Shown: positions 1 to 6,496, counted from the stretch's first letter. The stretch: DNA of 17,920 bases from Candidatus Woesearchaeota archaeon (GCA_019323495.1 JAHWHE010000032.1:1-17920); one strand, 5' to 3'. Program-made: numbers and translations. The notes: a model not told the origin generated them from the letters alone.

Positions 1-255
1 AATAGTATTAAGAAAACCTTTGTTTGCTGCTTCTGCACTCAGAAACCCTTCAAAATAATGATCGTGCTGTGGTCCGAACAGATGGCTCCTGTCAACTACC
101 AGAACTTCCTCTGCTTTCTGGCCAGGCAATGTTATCAGCTCTATCTGTTCTTCTGGAATGTCATCTCCTATTAATTCTTCAGAAGTCTGAGCTGTATCAG
201 GCTGGGCTCCTGCTTGGGTCTCTGCATGCTTTTTCTTTTTCTTCTTTCTTGACAT
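1..255 (-). CDS. Partial hypothetical protein (first 85 residues), possible Nudix-like phosphoesterase
   Basis: Only the N-terminal 85 codons are inside the window; the gene runs off the left edge. It opens with a lysine-rich stretch (residues 3-9), then an acidic, low-complexity linker (about 11-45), then a more ordered segment beginning VLVVDRSHLFG (51-61) and continuing through FEGFL (68-72). That VLVV-x-R-x-x-LFG start resembles the N-terminus of small bacterial and phage proteins annotated as Nudix-related phosphoesterases, but no catalytic motif is visible because the rest is missing, so this is a weak guess. The start is supported by a GGGGG stretch a few bases upstream and a TATA-like element (minus strand, about 284-296) at suitable distance. 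It is followed downstream by no visible partner. Confidence 0.75.
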   Translation of the reverse strand, partial: MSRKKKKKKHAETQAGAQPDTAQTSEELIGDDIPEEQIELITLPGQKAEEVLVVDRSHLFGPQHDHYFEGFLSAEAANKGFLNTI

Positions 256-319
256 AGTTCCCCCTTTATAAGAGAATATTTAGGAATATAAAAACTTAAT
301 GCTCTTGCTGTCGGAATTT

Positions 320-676
320 CTACAGGCACTTCAATTCGCCTGTGATCGTGTCGATTTCCTCTTCAGAAGCAGGCCCTATTGCTCCGCAGGTCATTGTGCC
401 GGGTTCTACAACTGTCTTTCCTGCATCAGTGATGGTCGCAGTAGGCAAGTTCATGTCCTTTGCCATTTGAATATATTTCAGAAGTTCTGTCTTATCAGCA
501 ACTTTCAATACGATCTTTCCCATGCCCTCGTTTATCCATTTCCCAACTATGTCCTTGTATTTGGTAGATTTCTGCGCCTTCAATAGCGCTGTGACTGCCG
601 CGTGGCCGCATTGAGCGCCTATCTTTCCTTTGGGCATCTTCAAATCTGTCCTTACCAATATGACTTGCTTGTACAT
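320..676 (-). CDS. pth2: Peptidyl-tRNA hydrolase, Pth2 family
   Basis: Hydrolyses peptidyl-tRNAs released prematurely from the ribosome, recycling tRNA in the cytoplasm. The protein (118 aa) has the whole Pth2 fold: the N-terminal KQVILVRTDLKM strand, the PKGKIGAQCGHAA helix with the conserved lysine and glutamine, the TITDAGKT segment and the C-terminal IGP turn followed by an acid-rich helix. Length matches archaeal and eukaryotic Pth2 (about 115-120 aa). An in-frame ATG three codons upstream (685) also exists, but a TATA box at 699-706 lies 27 nt from the ATG at 676, which fits a leaderless transcript, and the family normally begins M-x-K-Q-V. The gene therefore probably has its own promoter although it follows the 713-1477 gene closely. 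Confidence 0.95.
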   Translation of the reverse strand: MYKQVILVRTDLKMPKGKIGAQCGHAAVTALLKAQKSTKYKDIVGKWINEGMGKIVLKVADKTELLKYIQMAKDMNLPTATITDAGKTVVEPGTMTCGAIGPASEEEIDTITGELKCL

Positions 677-698
677 GATAATCATGAAGAAGGATTCG

Positions 699-706
699 TA
701 TAAAAA
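699..706 (-). promoter_or_regulatory. TATA box for pth2
   Basis: The minus strand reads TTTTTATA, centred 27 nt before the ATG at 676, with no Shine-Dalgarno. This spacing is typical for archaeal leaderless transcripts and is the reason for preferring the 676 start. Confidence 0.55.
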
Positions 707-712
707 TGTTTC

Positions 713-1477
713 TTATTTCTTTTGATAAATCTCAAATCCCAATAAAACCGCAACAATGAACAGGCACATGAATCCTGCCAAGAACAAATTGTTGATGACT
801 GCAATGAAATTAAAGCCACTGATCCCAGCATGCGCACCCACTTCCAAAAACCCTGCTGCCTCGCCCAGCCCTTCCTGTTCATCGCCGTTTCCTGTCAAAG
901 CATCATAGAGCGCCTTGTAGCCTTTCATTGCAAGCGTTGATTCTTCTTTAAGTATCTCGACTTCAATATTTCTCCAGTTCACCAGACGGCGGACATCCTT
1001 GACAATGTCTTTTGATTCAACCAATTGCCTGAAAACTTCCTTTGTTCCGCTGAGCCTCACATCAGGATCGATGGCAGCGCCTTTGACAGCTGTGATGTTA
1101 TGGTCGTCTATTGTTATAGTGTATGTATCTCTAAAATTCGTTATGAAGAACTCTATCACAGGCAGTTCATCTGTCACAGGAGTGCTGTGCAATTTATATC
1201 CGCCCATCTCATTTGTTATATATTCAAGCTGTTCTTCTGTCACTTCAAATTCTTCTGCAGCAGGAATCACTGGTTTTTCTATGACTGGTTTTTCAACAAA
1301 AACCGGATTGAATACAAAAAAGTAGAAATAAGCGCCGACAAATATCCCGATTATTATCAATGCAAAAACAATGTATAGGAAATAGCCAAGGAATGTGCTT
1401 TTTTCCTTGTACATCTTCTTCTCCCTGATTCGCTCTCTTTCGAGCTGCTTCCTGCTTATCTTAAATTCATCACCCAT
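713..1477 (-). CDS. Two-TM membrane protein with a possible SCP2-like domain
   Basis: A 254-residue membrane protein of unknown function. A basic, charged cytoplasmic N-terminus (1-27) is followed by a strong TM helix (about 29-57), a Pro/Val/Glu linker (60-80), a soluble domain (about 80-195) and a second TM helix (about 224-248) ending in a short basic tail. By the topology the soluble domain should be outside the cell and both ends inside. The segment about 108-195 (strand TYTITIDDHNI, then the DPDVRLSG turn at 138-144, then the helix KEVFRQLV) resembles SCP2 sterol-carrier domains, where a D-x-x-x-x-G turn precedes a helix. This is a pattern match by eye, not proof. The start lies 23 nt after the upstream DUF6485 gene with no promoter of its own seen, so the two are probably co-transcribed. 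Confidence 0.85.
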   Translation of the reverse strand: MGDEFKISRKQLERERIREKKMYKEKSTFLGYFLYIVFALIIIGIFVGAYFYFFVFNPVFVEKPVIEKPVIPAAEEFEVTEEQLEYITNEMGGYKLHSTPVTDELPVIEFFITNFRDTYTITIDDHNITAVKGAAIDPDVRLSGTKEVFRQLVESKDIVKDVRRLVNWRNIEVEILKEESTLAMKGYKALYDALTGNGDEQEGLGEAAGFLEVGAHAGISGFNFIAVINNLFLAGFMCLFIVAVLLGFEIYQKK

Positions 1478-1500
1478 TTTTGCAATCTGCTGGCTGTTAA

Positions 1501-1701
1501 TCAGCCATTGTCTTCAATAAACTTCTTTATGCCCCTATCATATGTCTTCTCTGCTGCGCGCGAAAACAAGCAGCCAGGCAGTTCCCCATTCTTCCTGTGA
1601 TATCTTATGCACTCACAGCACTTGCCTTTCCTGGGGCATCCAGGGTATGTACAGCCGCAGTCCTTCTTGTTTTGCGCTTGTTTGCACTCCTTGATCATCA
1701 T
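1501..1701 (-). CDS. Cys-rich DUF6485 family protein
   Basis: A 66-residue cytosolic protein with eight cysteines (C6, C15, C17, C22, C28, C29, C31, C44). The core CTYPGCPRKGKCCECIRYH (17-35) followed by GELPGC is the signature of the small Cys-rich DUF6485 family, found in archaea and bacteria and of unknown function. The Cys pattern suggests metal or Fe-S binding. There are no membrane segments. An AGGAGA element lies upstream (about 1716-1721), with AT-rich TATA-like elements at 1718-1727 and 1744-1754. It heads a probable transcription unit with the two-TM gene downstream. The start could be either of the two adjacent ATG codons. Confidence 0.85.
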   Translation of the reverse strand: MMIKECKQAQNKKDCGCTYPGCPRKGKCCECIRYHRKNGELPGCLFSRAAEKTYDRGIKKFIEDNG

Positions 1702-1764
1702 GAAAATATGTTGTATCTCCTAAATTTAAATACTTTGCGCCTTATTTATAAAGAAAACAAAAGA

Positions 1765-1773
1765 TTTAAATAG
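1765..1773 (+). promoter_or_regulatory. TATA box upstream of the AbrB-like micro-ORF
   Basis: TTTAAATAG preceded by purine-rich sequence, on the plus strand. A second candidate, ATTTATAAAG, lies at about 1744-1753. Which one is used decides whether the 1786-1836 inverted repeat is inside the transcript. Confidence 0.45.
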
Positions 1774-1785
1774 CAGTATCCCTAC

Positions 1786-1836
1786 AGAGTAACTATCCCT
1801 TGTTAGCATATTTACATATCAATAGGGCATTACTCT
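1786..1836 (+). repeat. Inverted repeat / hairpin before the micro-ORF
   Basis: AGAGTAA (1786-1792) is perfectly complementary to TTACTCT (1830-1836). Inside it CCCT (1797-1800) can pair with AGGG (1824-1827) across a small internal loop. The two stacked stems enclose an AT-rich loop of 23 nt. It sits between the TATA boxes and the Shine-Dalgarno of the micro-ORF, so it could be a leader structure or an operator. Confidence 0.5.
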
Positions 1837-1879
1837 AATATTGGGGAATTACGGGGGTATTAAAAAAGAGGTGGTAGAA

Positions 1880-1984
1880 ATGGAAAGAGTTAGGACTTCC
1901 TTTGGGAAGGTAATATTGCGCAATAAGAGTTCTCTTACATTGCCTAAATGGTTTAACAAGAATGAATTAGATGAAGAAGATTAG
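1880..1984 (+). CDS. 34-aa micro-protein resembling the first half of an AbrB/SpoVT domain
   Basis: Reads M-E-R-V-R-T-S-F-G-K-V and ends KNELDEED. GAGGTGG (1868-1874) is a strong Shine-Dalgarno 5 nt before the ATG, and TATA boxes lie further upstream, so expression signals are better than for many annotated genes. The pattern FGKV-x5-SLTLPKWF-x5-L-x-E-x-D (8-33) matches the N-terminal part of archaeal AbrB-type DNA-binding domains, where a G-x-S-x-x-LP-x-x-W-x-x-x-x-L-x-x-GD order is usual. It stops right where the final strand of the swapped hairpin would begin, so it is either a very short functional variant or a truncated remnant. Its stop codon overlaps the convergent UDG stop by 4 nt. 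Confidence 0.55.
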   Translation: MERVRTSFGKVILRNKSSLTLPKWFNKNELDEED

Positions 1985-2532
1985 AATTCTTTTAGATTTT
2001 TGAAATCTTTCTCCATCTTCTTTTTTATTTCAGGAAACCTCATCCCGCTTGCAGGATGATAGGTTAAAAAATATTCTTTATTCTCAACCTTGATCATCTT
2101 GCCGTGATGCTCGTCAAGATTTGTGAAAGGGGTGAAAGCTTTCATAGCAACCCGGCCTAATAAAACTATTATTTCAGGCTGCACCAGTTTTATCTGATTT
2201 AAAGCGAATGGAAGACAAGTTTTCACTTCATCATCCTTTGGCAGCCTGTTTTCAGGCGTCATGCATTTGACAGTAGAAGTAATGAACGCTTTCTTTCTGT
2301 CTATGCCGTTCTTTTCCATTAGCATGTCAAGAAACTTGCCAGCCTGCCCGACAAAAGGCTGGCCTGTAAGGTCTTCTTTTTTGCCAGGCCCCTGGCCGAT
2401 GAACATGTATTTTGGATCTAACGGGCCTTCACCAGGAACAGCATTGCCTCTTGCCTTTGCCAATCTGCATTTAGTGCATTTCTTGATAATATCCCTTATT
2501 TTATTTAATTCATCAATTCTATCCATAAGCAT
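1981..2532 (-). CDS. udg: Family-4 (Fe-S) uracil-DNA glycosylase
   Basis: Removes uracil from DNA, the first step of base-excision repair of deaminated cytosine. The 183-aa protein has the four Fe-S cysteines expected for family 4: C19 and C22 (KKCTKC), C90 (TVKC) and C106. Motif 1 is GQGPGKKED (46-54), where GEAPG is the usual form, followed by GQPFVGQAGK (57-66). The second catalytic motif is HPASGMR (159-165), matching the HPAA-x-x-R of the family. The start may be the ATG at 2532 or a second ATG two codons later (2526); an AGGA lies just upstream of both. It begins 16 nt after the NadM-like gene and is probably co-transcribed with it. Confidence 0.93.
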   Translation of the reverse strand: MLMDRIDELNKIRDIIKKCTKCRLAKARGNAVPGEGPLDPKYMFIGQGPGKKEDLTGQPFVGQAGKFLDMLMEKNGIDRKKAFITSTVKCMTPENRLPKDDEVKTCLPFALNQIKLVQPEIIVLLGRVAMKAFTPFTNLDEHHGKMIKVENKEYFLTYHPASGMRFPEIKKKMEKDFKNLKEF

Positions 2533-2548
2533 GAATCCTGTTGCCTGA

Positions 2549-3061
2549 CTATTTGCAGCAGTGCTTCCTGATTTCTTTCAGGTGCGTTTTCATGTGCTTG
2601 TGCAGTTTATTTGGCACGTGCTTCAGCCAGTTCTCTCCTCGTGCAATCTTCAGGCAAACTTCTGCAGGATGTACTTTCACATTATGCTTCGGCGCATTCA
2701 CTTTTAGCTTGTGGCCATATTTTGTGAAGCAGTCCTTTGTTCTTTTGTTGCTGCAGAACAATACGGTATTTTTGTCGATTGCTTTTATTATTTTTTTCAC
2801 GTGCGACGCATACTCCCTGTCATTAGGTATGTCAGGTATCTTGTATATGGAGTATTTCATTTTAGGCACGTCATCAAGAACAGCCTGCATCATCTTTTTG
2901 ATCTGGTCAAAAGAAAGAGGGTGCTCCCTGTTTTTTTCTCCACAATGACCAACGCCGATAAGCAGTGTGTCGAAACCTTTCTTTTTTATCTGCTTGAACA
3001 AGTCAATGTGTCCTTTGGTTATTGGCTGGAACTTGCCAATGACTAGTGCTTTTTTAGCCAT
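2549..3061 (-). CDS. nadM: NadM-like nicotinamide-nucleotide adenylyltransferase
   Basis: A 170-aa cytidylyltransferase-fold protein. GKFQPITKGH (9-18) is the nucleotide-binding (H/T)xGH motif of archaeal NadM, which joins NMN and ATP to form NAD. ARGENWLKHVP (140-150) matches the EGE-x-W-x-x-x-VP segment at the end of NadM. However, the ISSTxxR/GTEIRR motif just before it, which binds the ATP phosphates, is replaced here by HPAEVCLK (131-138), so the usual Thr and Arg are absent. The protein may be an altered NadM or a sister adenylyltransferase with another substrate. GAGGTG (minus strand, 3069-3074) lies 7 nt before the ATG. It is divergent from gltX and followed by udg. Confidence 0.8.
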   Translation of the reverse strand: MAKKALVIGKFQPITKGHIDLFKQIKKKGFDTLLIGVGHCGEKNREHPLSFDQIKKMMQAVLDDVPKMKYSIYKIPDIPNDREYASHVKKIIKAIDKNTVLFCSNKRTKDCFTKYGHKLKVNAPKHNVKVHPAEVCLKIARGENWLKHVPNKLHKHMKTHLKEIRKHCCK

Positions 3062-3108
3062 CTAAATCACCTCTTTGATTATGAATTATAATGCAATCTA
3101 AACAACCC

Positions 3109-3120
3109 TCATATAAATAC
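3109..3120 (-). promoter_or_regulatory. TATA box for the nadM-udg unit
   Basis: The minus strand reads GTATTTATATGA, about 50 nt before the nadM ATG, leaving a leader of about 25 nt that holds the GAGGTG Shine-Dalgarno. Confidence 0.5.
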
Positions 3121-3138
3121 TTTATGCCAAAAGCAAGA

Positions 3139-3146
3139 TTTATAAA
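3139..3146 (+). promoter_or_regulatory. TATA box for gltX (decides the gltX start)
   Basis: TTTATAAA is centred 27 nt before the ATG at 3169. There is no Shine-Dalgarno, so gltX is probably transcribed leaderless. The box lies inside an upstream extension of the open frame (from 3091), which argues that the extension is not translated. Confidence 0.6.
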
Positions 3147-3168
3147 GCCGTTCTGGTTCTGGAGCGCT

Positions 3169-4872
3169 ATGAAAGAAAAAATCTGGCTCTATGCATTGGA
3201 GAACGCTGTCAAGTTCAAGGGAAAAGCAAATACCAATGCTGTTCTCGGAAAGATACTCGGTGAGTTTCCAAAAGCAAGGGAAGACACTGCAAAGACTTTG
3301 AAAGAGATAGGGCTGATAATAAAGAAAGTGAATGTCATGCCTTTGGAAGAGCAGAAAAAAGAGCTGGAAAAAAGATCGCCTGGCTTTGAAAAGAAGAAAG
3401 AAAAGGAAAAGCAGAAGAGAAAAGAAGAAAGACTGGAGCTTCCCCCGCTGCCAAAGGCTGCAATGGGCAAAGTCATAACAAGGATGTCTCCAGAGCCGAG
3501 CAAATACAATCATGTCGGGCATGCAATGACTTTTCTTATAAATTTTCTTTATGCACAGAAATACAAAGGCAAATGCATTCTTCGTTTTGAAGACGCCAAT
3601 CCTGTGAAAGTGACAAAAGAATTCGTAGACACTGCGCTGGATGACGTCTTGAATTATCTTGAGATCAAGCCAAACAAAATAATCTATGTCACAGATGACA
3701 TGCAAAAACTATACGATCATGCAGAGCAGATAATAAAAAAGGGGAAGGCTTATACTTGCAATTGCGAAAGAGAGCTGATGCAGGACAAGAGGATGAAAGG
3801 AATACCTTGCGACTGCACTAAAAAGTTTCCAGATACTGTACTTGATGAATGGAAAAAGATGATCAATGGAAAATATAAAGAAGGCGAGATGGTTCTCAGG
3901 CTCAATATCGACATGAAGCATAAGAATGCAGTTATGAGGGACCCTGTTGTTTTCAGGATAATAAGCACTCCTCACTATAAGCACGGGAAAAAATACTGCT
4001 GCTGGCCGTTGTACGATTTCTACAATGCTCTTGAAGAGGAATTCTGCGAAATTACGCACGTGCTTAGAAGCGCTGAATTCGATGTGAGAGTTGAGCTTCA
4101 GGATTACATCAGAAAATTATTCGGCTATAAGAATCCGCAGTCCTATCAGTATGGCAGGATCAATGTCAAAGGCGCAACAACACAAGGAAGAGAGATAAGG
4201 GAGTTGATAGAGAAAGGCGCAGTTAGCGGCTGGGATGATCCAAGGCTTGTGACGCTTAAAGCCATGAAAAGAAGAGGTTTTGTAAAGGAAACATTTTATG
4301 AGCTTGCGATAAGAGTCGGGCTTTCAAAGACGCAGACAAATATAGATTGGACGCTTCTGTCGTCGACAAACAGGAAATATCTCGACAAGAGCTCGAACAG
4401 GTACTTCTTTATCGACGATCCTGTAGAGATAGATATAGAGAATGCACCAAAGCTGGACATCGAGCTCGACCTTCATCCTGAATTCAAGAAAGGAGGAAGA
4501 AAGTTCAAGACAGGAACAAAATTCTTGATAACAAAAAAGGACTATGAAAACATCATGAAAGCAAAGAAAGGCACGATATTAAGACTGATGGACTGTCTGA
4601 ATTTCAAGCTGGAAAAGAACAAACTAATTTTCCACTCGCAGCCTTATGAGGATTTCAAGAATGCAGGCGGAAAGATCATCATACACTGGCTTCCTGCCGA
4701 CAAAAAGAACGCAGAAATAAAAATAAGAACTCCTGAAAACAATTTAATCAAAGGAACTGCAGAATCTGGTGTGAAAAATCTTAAGCAGGGAGACATTGTG
4801 CAGTTCGAGCGTTACGGTTTTGCACGCCTGGACAACAAAAAAGAATTAGAATTTATTTTCACTCATGCGTGA
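3169..4872 (+). CDS. gltX: Glutamyl-tRNA synthetase, archaeal type
   Basis: Charges tRNA with glutamate; in archaea this enzyme usually also makes Glu-tRNA(Gln) for amidation. With this start it has 567 aa. The N-terminus (KEKIWLYALENAVKFKGKAN) matches archaeal GluRS, and a Lys/Glu-rich linker (about 58-93) leads to the catalytic core. The HIGH motif is HVGH (115-118). Cysteines CNC (197-199) and CDC (214-216) match the zinc-binding knob. YGRINVKG (328-335) and SGWDDPRL (353-360) are typical of the archaeal/GlnRS branch, and the C-terminal half is the beta-barrel anticodon domain. Unusually, where LSKS-x-I is expected, TTQGREI (337-343) is found, so the KMSKS lysine is missing. The open frame extends 26 codons upstream, but the TATA box and family alignment favour 3169. 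Confidence 0.93.
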   Translation: MKEKIWLYALENAVKFKGKANTNAVLGKILGEFPKAREDTAKTLKEIGLIIKKVNVMPLEEQKKELEKRSPGFEKKKEKEKQKRKEERLELPPLPKAAMGKVITRMSPEPSKYNHVGHAMTFLINFLYAQKYKGKCILRFEDANPVKVTKEFVDTALDDVLNYLEIKPNKIIYVTDDMQKLYDHAEQIIKKGKAYTCNCERELMQDKRMKGIPCDCTKKFPDTVLDEWKKMINGKYKEGEMVLRLNIDMKHKNAVMRDPVVFRIISTPHYKHGKKYCCWPLYDFYNALEEEFCEITHVLRSAEFDVRVELQDYIRKLFGYKNPQSYQYGRINVKGATTQGREIRELIEKGAVSGWDDPRLVTLKAMKRRGFVKETFYELAIRVGLSKTQTNIDWTLLSSTNRKYLDKSSNRYFFIDDPVEIDIENAPKLDIELDLHPEFKKGGRKFKTGTKFLITKKDYENIMKAKKGTILRLMDCLNFKLEKNKLIFHSQPYEDFKNAGGKIIIHWLPADKKNAEIKIRTPENNLIKGTAESGVKNLKQGDIVQFERYGFARLDNKKELEFIFTHA

Positions 4873-4894
4873 TTCTCGTCGACAAATCGAAATG

Positions 4895-4902
4895 TTTATA
4901 TA
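4895..4902 (+). promoter_or_regulatory. TATA box for the mini histone gene
   Basis: TTTATATA about 49 nt before the ATG predicts a start site near 4924 and a leader of about 24 nt that contains the GGGGGTGA Shine-Dalgarno at 4933-4940. Confidence 0.6.
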
Positions 4903-4947
4903 TTAGCGTTAATTGTTAATAACACAATTTAAGGGGGTGACATCAAC

Positions 4948-5112
4948 ATGAGTTTAATAGTAAAAGCAAAAGTCAAGGAATTCGCAAAAGGCATGAATGT
5001 TTCTTCAGATTTTACAGAAAAGCTGGATGAAGAAGTCAAGACGCTTATCAAAAAAGCGATTGACAGGGCAAAAGCTAACAAAAGAACAACAGTCATGGGA
5101 AAAGACGTATAA
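4948..5112 (+). CDS. Mini histone-fold DNA-binding protein (DUF1931-like)
   Basis: A 54-residue protein. VKAKVKEFAK (5-14) looks like histone helix 1, MNVSSDFTEKLDEEV (16-30) leads into a long helix 2 running to KANK (45), and RTTVMGKDV (46-54) is the L2 loop that in archaeal histones contains R-K-T-V-x-x-x-D. The chain stops just there, so helix 3 is absent or reduced to nothing. Small DPANN proteins of this type are often labelled DUF1931 or histone-like. It probably binds DNA as a dimer, but that is inferred from the fold. GGGGGTGA (4933-4940) is a strong Shine-Dalgarno 7 nt from the ATG, and T-runs follow the stop. Confidence 0.85.
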   Translation: MSLIVKAKVKEFAKGMNVSSDFTEKLDEEVKTLIKKAIDRAKANKRTTVMGKDV

Positions 5113-5130
5113 ATTTTTCCTATTTTTTCT
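5113..5130 (+). terminator. T-rich terminator after the mini histone gene
   Basis: Two T-runs (TTTTT at 5114-5118 and TTTTTT at 5123-5128) immediately follow the stop codon, the usual archaeal intrinsic termination pattern. Confidence 0.5.
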
Positions 5131-5164
5131 AATTTATCAATAAGGATTAGTAAATTACAAAGAA

Positions 5165-5884
5165 CTAGACTAGCCTGTACTTTCGCACAGGTTCTTTTGG
5201 TTTTTTAGTCTTCTTTTTCACAGCTTTAATTTTCTTAGCCTTTGTGGCGGTTTTTTTTGCTGGCTTCACTGCTTTCTTAATTGTCTTCGGCTTCCTTGGC
5301 TTCTTGACAGCAGTTTTCTTCTTTCTCATCTCTTTAACTTCTGTGTAAACATCGTCAAGCTTCTTCTCTATCTGCTTGACAGTTCTTTCCTCGCCCGTCT
5401 CTTCCTTGTGCAGTTTCTCTAGCGTCTGCCTCATATTCTGCACGCTTTTCCTCAGAGCCTCGATTATCTTGAATTTCTCATCCAATTGGTCAAGCTTTGC
5501 CGTATCAAGCCTCTCTTTTTTCAGTATCTTCTTCAGCAGTTGAATTTTTCTTTCGTCATTCTCGCTCAATCTGCTCAGTATGGCTGTGTTGAACTTTTCT
5601 TCCTGTTCAAGATCATATTCATAATCAAGTATCCTGCCTATCTTTTTCTCTATAAGCTCGATAGGCCTCGCTTCAACAGGCTTTATTTTTTCGACTTTCT
5701 TCAACTCCCTCATGTCCTCTACTGCGCGCAGCTTGTCGATCTTTTTCAAGAATTTCTCCCTGAATTTTTCAGACCTCTCTGTATTTCGTCTCTTCCAATG
5801 CCTCAAAACATACTTAAAGAAACGCCTTCGTCTATCAGGATCTTCTCTAATCATGATAACGTTGTTTTTGTCTTCCCCTGCCAT
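5165..5884 (-). CDS. Coiled-coil protein with a histone-H1-like basic tail
   Basis: A 239-residue soluble protein of unknown function. The first 50 residues are very rich in Arg/Lys, with DPDRRRRFFKYVLRHWKRR at 15-33. Residues about 50-187 are predicted helical with several heptad-like stretches (for example KKIDKLRAVEDMRELKKVEK and ILSRLSENDERKIQLLKKIL). The C-terminus (188-239) is a low-complexity Lys/Ala/Pro/Thr tail with repeated KKA/KKP units, as in histone H1 and bacterial H1-like proteins. No membrane segment or catalytic motif is visible. The ATG follows the stop of the upstream coiled-coil gene by 1 nt, so the two are one operon and may be partners. A nucleic-acid binding role is inferred from charge only. 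Confidence 0.85.
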   Translation of the reverse strand: MAGEDKNNVIMIREDPDRRRRFFKYVLRHWKRRNTERSEKFREKFLKKIDKLRAVEDMRELKKVEKIKPVEARPIELIEKKIGRILDYEYDLEQEEKFNTAILSRLSENDERKIQLLKKILKKERLDTAKLDQLDEKFKIIEALRKSVQNMRQTLEKLHKEETGEERTVKQIEKKLDDVYTEVKEMRKKKTAVKKPRKPKTIKKAVKPAKKTATKAKKIKAVKKKTKKPKEPVRKYRLV

Positions 5885-5885
5885 C

Positions 5886-6458
5886 TTAAAACAAATGGAA
5901 TCTTTTCTTTTTGTGCTCTGGCATTTGCTCGCTGCCAGGCAATGGCGGCGGTGTGAACCGCTCTGTCGTAGGCGGAGTGTATCTTTCAGTCGGCGGTTGC
6001 ATCATTGGCGGAGGACCCATTCTTGGCGATGCAGGAAATCGTTCATGATGCTCTTCATGGCTTTCGTGCATCTCTGACATCTTCTCCTTTAATTCTTCCT
6101 GCGTATCTTTCAGTGAATTCGCAGTTTCTGTCAGCTCTGCCAGTTTTTCTTCCACTATATCGTTTATTGCCACCAACCCTTCTGCAATCTTTTGGTTTTG
6201 CTCCTCTATACCAGAAATCCTTTGAAGAATAGGATCAATCTTGGTTTCCACTAGCTCGCTTTCAGTGTCCTCTTCCCTAAGGTCCTGGGAAGCAGAATCA
6301 AAGATCTCAATCATTTGCTGCAATTTCTCATTCAGCTCTTCAATTGCCTTAAGCAGGTCTGATGTGTCAGCCTTTCCCCCGTCTTTCAAAGCCTTGACCT
6401 CATCCCTAAGTCGTTTTAGTTCGTGACGCGACAGAATTTCGTATTCATCCTCAGCCAT
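5886..6458 (-). CDS. Acidic coiled-coil protein with a Pro-rich C-terminus
   Basis: A 190-residue protein of unknown function. The N-terminal EYEILSRHELKRLRDEVKAL (5-24) is a short helix of a kind often seen at the start of DPANN coiled-coil proteins. Residues 33-137 form an acidic coiled coil, then a proline/threonine/methionine-rich linker (142-176: PPPMMQPP, twin TERY/TERF-T-PP units) and a short basic tail, KKKRFHLF (183-190). GGTGG (minus strand, 6466-6470) lies 7 nt before the ATG. It is the first gene of a two-gene operon with the basic coiled-coil protein; opposite charge suggests the products could bind each other, which is an inference. Confidence 0.85.
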   Translation of the reverse strand: MAEDEYEILSRHELKRLRDEVKALKDGGKADTSDLLKAIEELNEKLQQMIEIFDSASQDLREEDTESELVETKIDPILQRISGIEEQNQKIAEGLVAINDIVEEKLAELTETANSLKDTQEELKEKMSEMHESHEEHHERFPASPRMGPPPMMQPPTERYTPPTTERFTPPPLPGSEQMPEHKKKRFHLF

Positions 6459-6496
6459 AATCTACCACCTTCTTTTTTCAATTAGTCTAATCATAA

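Noticed and set aside
1492..1506. Short hairpin (GGCTG/CAGCC) at the DUF6485 stop
   Set aside because: Five base pairs with a 5-nt loop is weak, there is no T-run, and the next gene follows directly, so I do not call it a terminator.
3091..3168. Upstream extension of the GluRS reading frame
   Set aside because: It contains TATA boxes for gltX and nadM and has no SD. The N-terminus of archaeal GluRS fits better at 3169.
3109..3705. 198-codon minus-strand open frame inside gltX
   Set aside because: Phe-rich shadow of the GluRS coding sequence; no start signals and no recognisable motifs.
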